From NCBI GenBank assembly GCA_029204225.1, contig CM055102.1, positions 15,500,229 to 15,564,228 of the forward strand: 64,000 bases of DNA. Direction: 5' to 3'. Made by a program: the position numbers and the translations under genes. The stretch comes from Diphasiastrum complanatum (lineage: Eukaryota; Streptophyta; Lycopodiopsida; Lycopodiales; Lycopodiaceae). The notes below the pieces were generated by a model. That model worked only from the letters and a program-made list of their open reading frames with translations. It was not told the origin of the DNA and did not search any database. Below, in pieces: positions 63,317-64,000 of the stretch (positions are counted from its first letter, which is position 1; the number at the start of each line of letters is the position of its first letter).

Positions 63317-64000
63317 TTTCAGAAGTGCAGATCCCTCAAGATTCATAGTTCTTGGAGATGGATCTAGACATCAAGTGAACGGTATTGGTTCACTATGGCT
63401 CAACACTAATGGAAAAGACAGACGGCTCGAATTATGACCCCAGGATCTACATTGTGGACACGAAGAAAGCCTTCTTGCATGGAAAACTAGACGAAGAGGT
63501 CTACATGGATCGACCCCCAAGATATGTCTCGAATTCACTTCCTGACTATGCATGCAAAATGCATAGAAGCATCTACGATCTGAAACAATCAACCCGACAA
63601 TGGTACAAGAAGAAAGATCAAGCCCAAGCCTTTGTTGGCTGATTCCAATGTATATGTCAGAGTTACAGATGAGCAGATCATCATTGTGGCTGTGTATGTG
63701 GATGACACTCTGATACCTTGCAAGAGTGAGCAGCTAATTGTTGAAGTAAAGGCAGACATCTCGAAACATTTCGAGATATGGATCTGGGAGAAGCCAAGTG
63801 TTACCTAGGCTTACAAATTGAAAGGGACTACGAGGGAGGTAAGTTATACCTTCACCAGTCCAAATACACCCAGAAGATCCTAGAGGACTTTGGGATGTTG
63901 AACTGCAAAGGAGTGAACACTCCAATGCTTGCAAGGACGGTGCTGACGAATGATGACTGTCCAAAGATTGAGGAAGAGAGAGAACAAATGCAGCTCACAC
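63317..64000 (+). pseudogene. Copia protease remnant joined to RT (element K, runs off the window)
   Basis: A protease-end fragment (FIVLGDGSRHQVNGIGSLWL) is followed within about 50 bp by RT (DTKKAFLHGKLDEEVYMDRP, HRSIYDLKQSTRQWYKK). The whole integrase is therefore missing. After a frame change RT continues with VYVRVTDEQIIIVAVYVDDT, where the YVDD motif is intact. Then come YLGLQIERDYEGGKLYLHQS and LEDFGMLNCKGVNTPM up to the window end. The frame breaks and the integrase loss make it non-autonomous. Confidence 0.9.

Overview
The window looks like transposon-rich nuclear DNA of a land plant. The evidence is a class A auxin response factor (ARF) gene with plant-style GT-AG introns, many Ty1/copia retroelements primed by initiator tRNA-Met, a Ty3/gypsy remnant primed by a tRNA-Asp-like site, and long microsatellites. 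I cannot name the species. The long introns, heavy copia load and a gene family I do not recognise would fit a gymnosperm, fern or lycophyte as well as a large angiosperm genome.

1-7,833: a nest of copia-type elements. Element A (+; pol 3' end and a 655-bp LTR) appears to sit inside the LTR of element B (-; 811-bp LTR, PBS, no recognisable pol, and an unusual 462-residue ORF built of two related halves). B in turn splits element C (+; novel ORFs instead of pol, 655-bp LTR). 7,859-9,122: directly behind the LTR of C lies the most interesting locus, a broken histone H3 variant that resembles centromeric CENH3. It has an H3-type N-terminus, a long Gln-rich tail with nonsense and frame changes, and an uninterrupted histone fold.

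9,687-11,893: a decayed minus-strand gene of a family I do not recognise, with one good 97-bp intron. A piece of its 3' end recurs at about 38,030-38,252. 12,250-29,460: at least six copia segments in both orientations plus a gypsy-like protease remnant. The best copy is element G (24,591-28,634), which has gag, zinc knuckle, protease, integrase, RT and RNase H broken by only a few stops. Premature TAG codons often stand where relatives have Gln.

29,460-34,890 has no gene I recognise, but holds a (CA)n and a 192-bp (TC)n tract. 35,250-37,719 carries a spliced plus-strand gene of unknown function. 38,255-46,760 is again repeats: a copia LTR with clustered palindromes, a duplicated CAACAA-rich block of about 1.1 kb, an inverted copia pol, and a gypsy LTR with PBS.

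48,571-56,153 holds the one clearly intact gene, an ARF6/8-type ARF. I can place 13 exons and propose a 7-nt first coding exon; the joined frame gives 865 residues. Two of its introns start with GC instead of GT. 56,421-56,895 is a tandem duplication behind the gene. 58,850-64,000 is repeats: an AT-rich minisatellite with a solo LTR flanked by a perfect 5-bp target duplication, a gag fragment interrupted by a copia LTR, and a copia element that has lost its integrase and runs off the window end.

The genes do not form a pathway. The window shows one expressed-looking regulatory gene and one uncharacterised gene in a field of nested, inverted and decayed retroelements.
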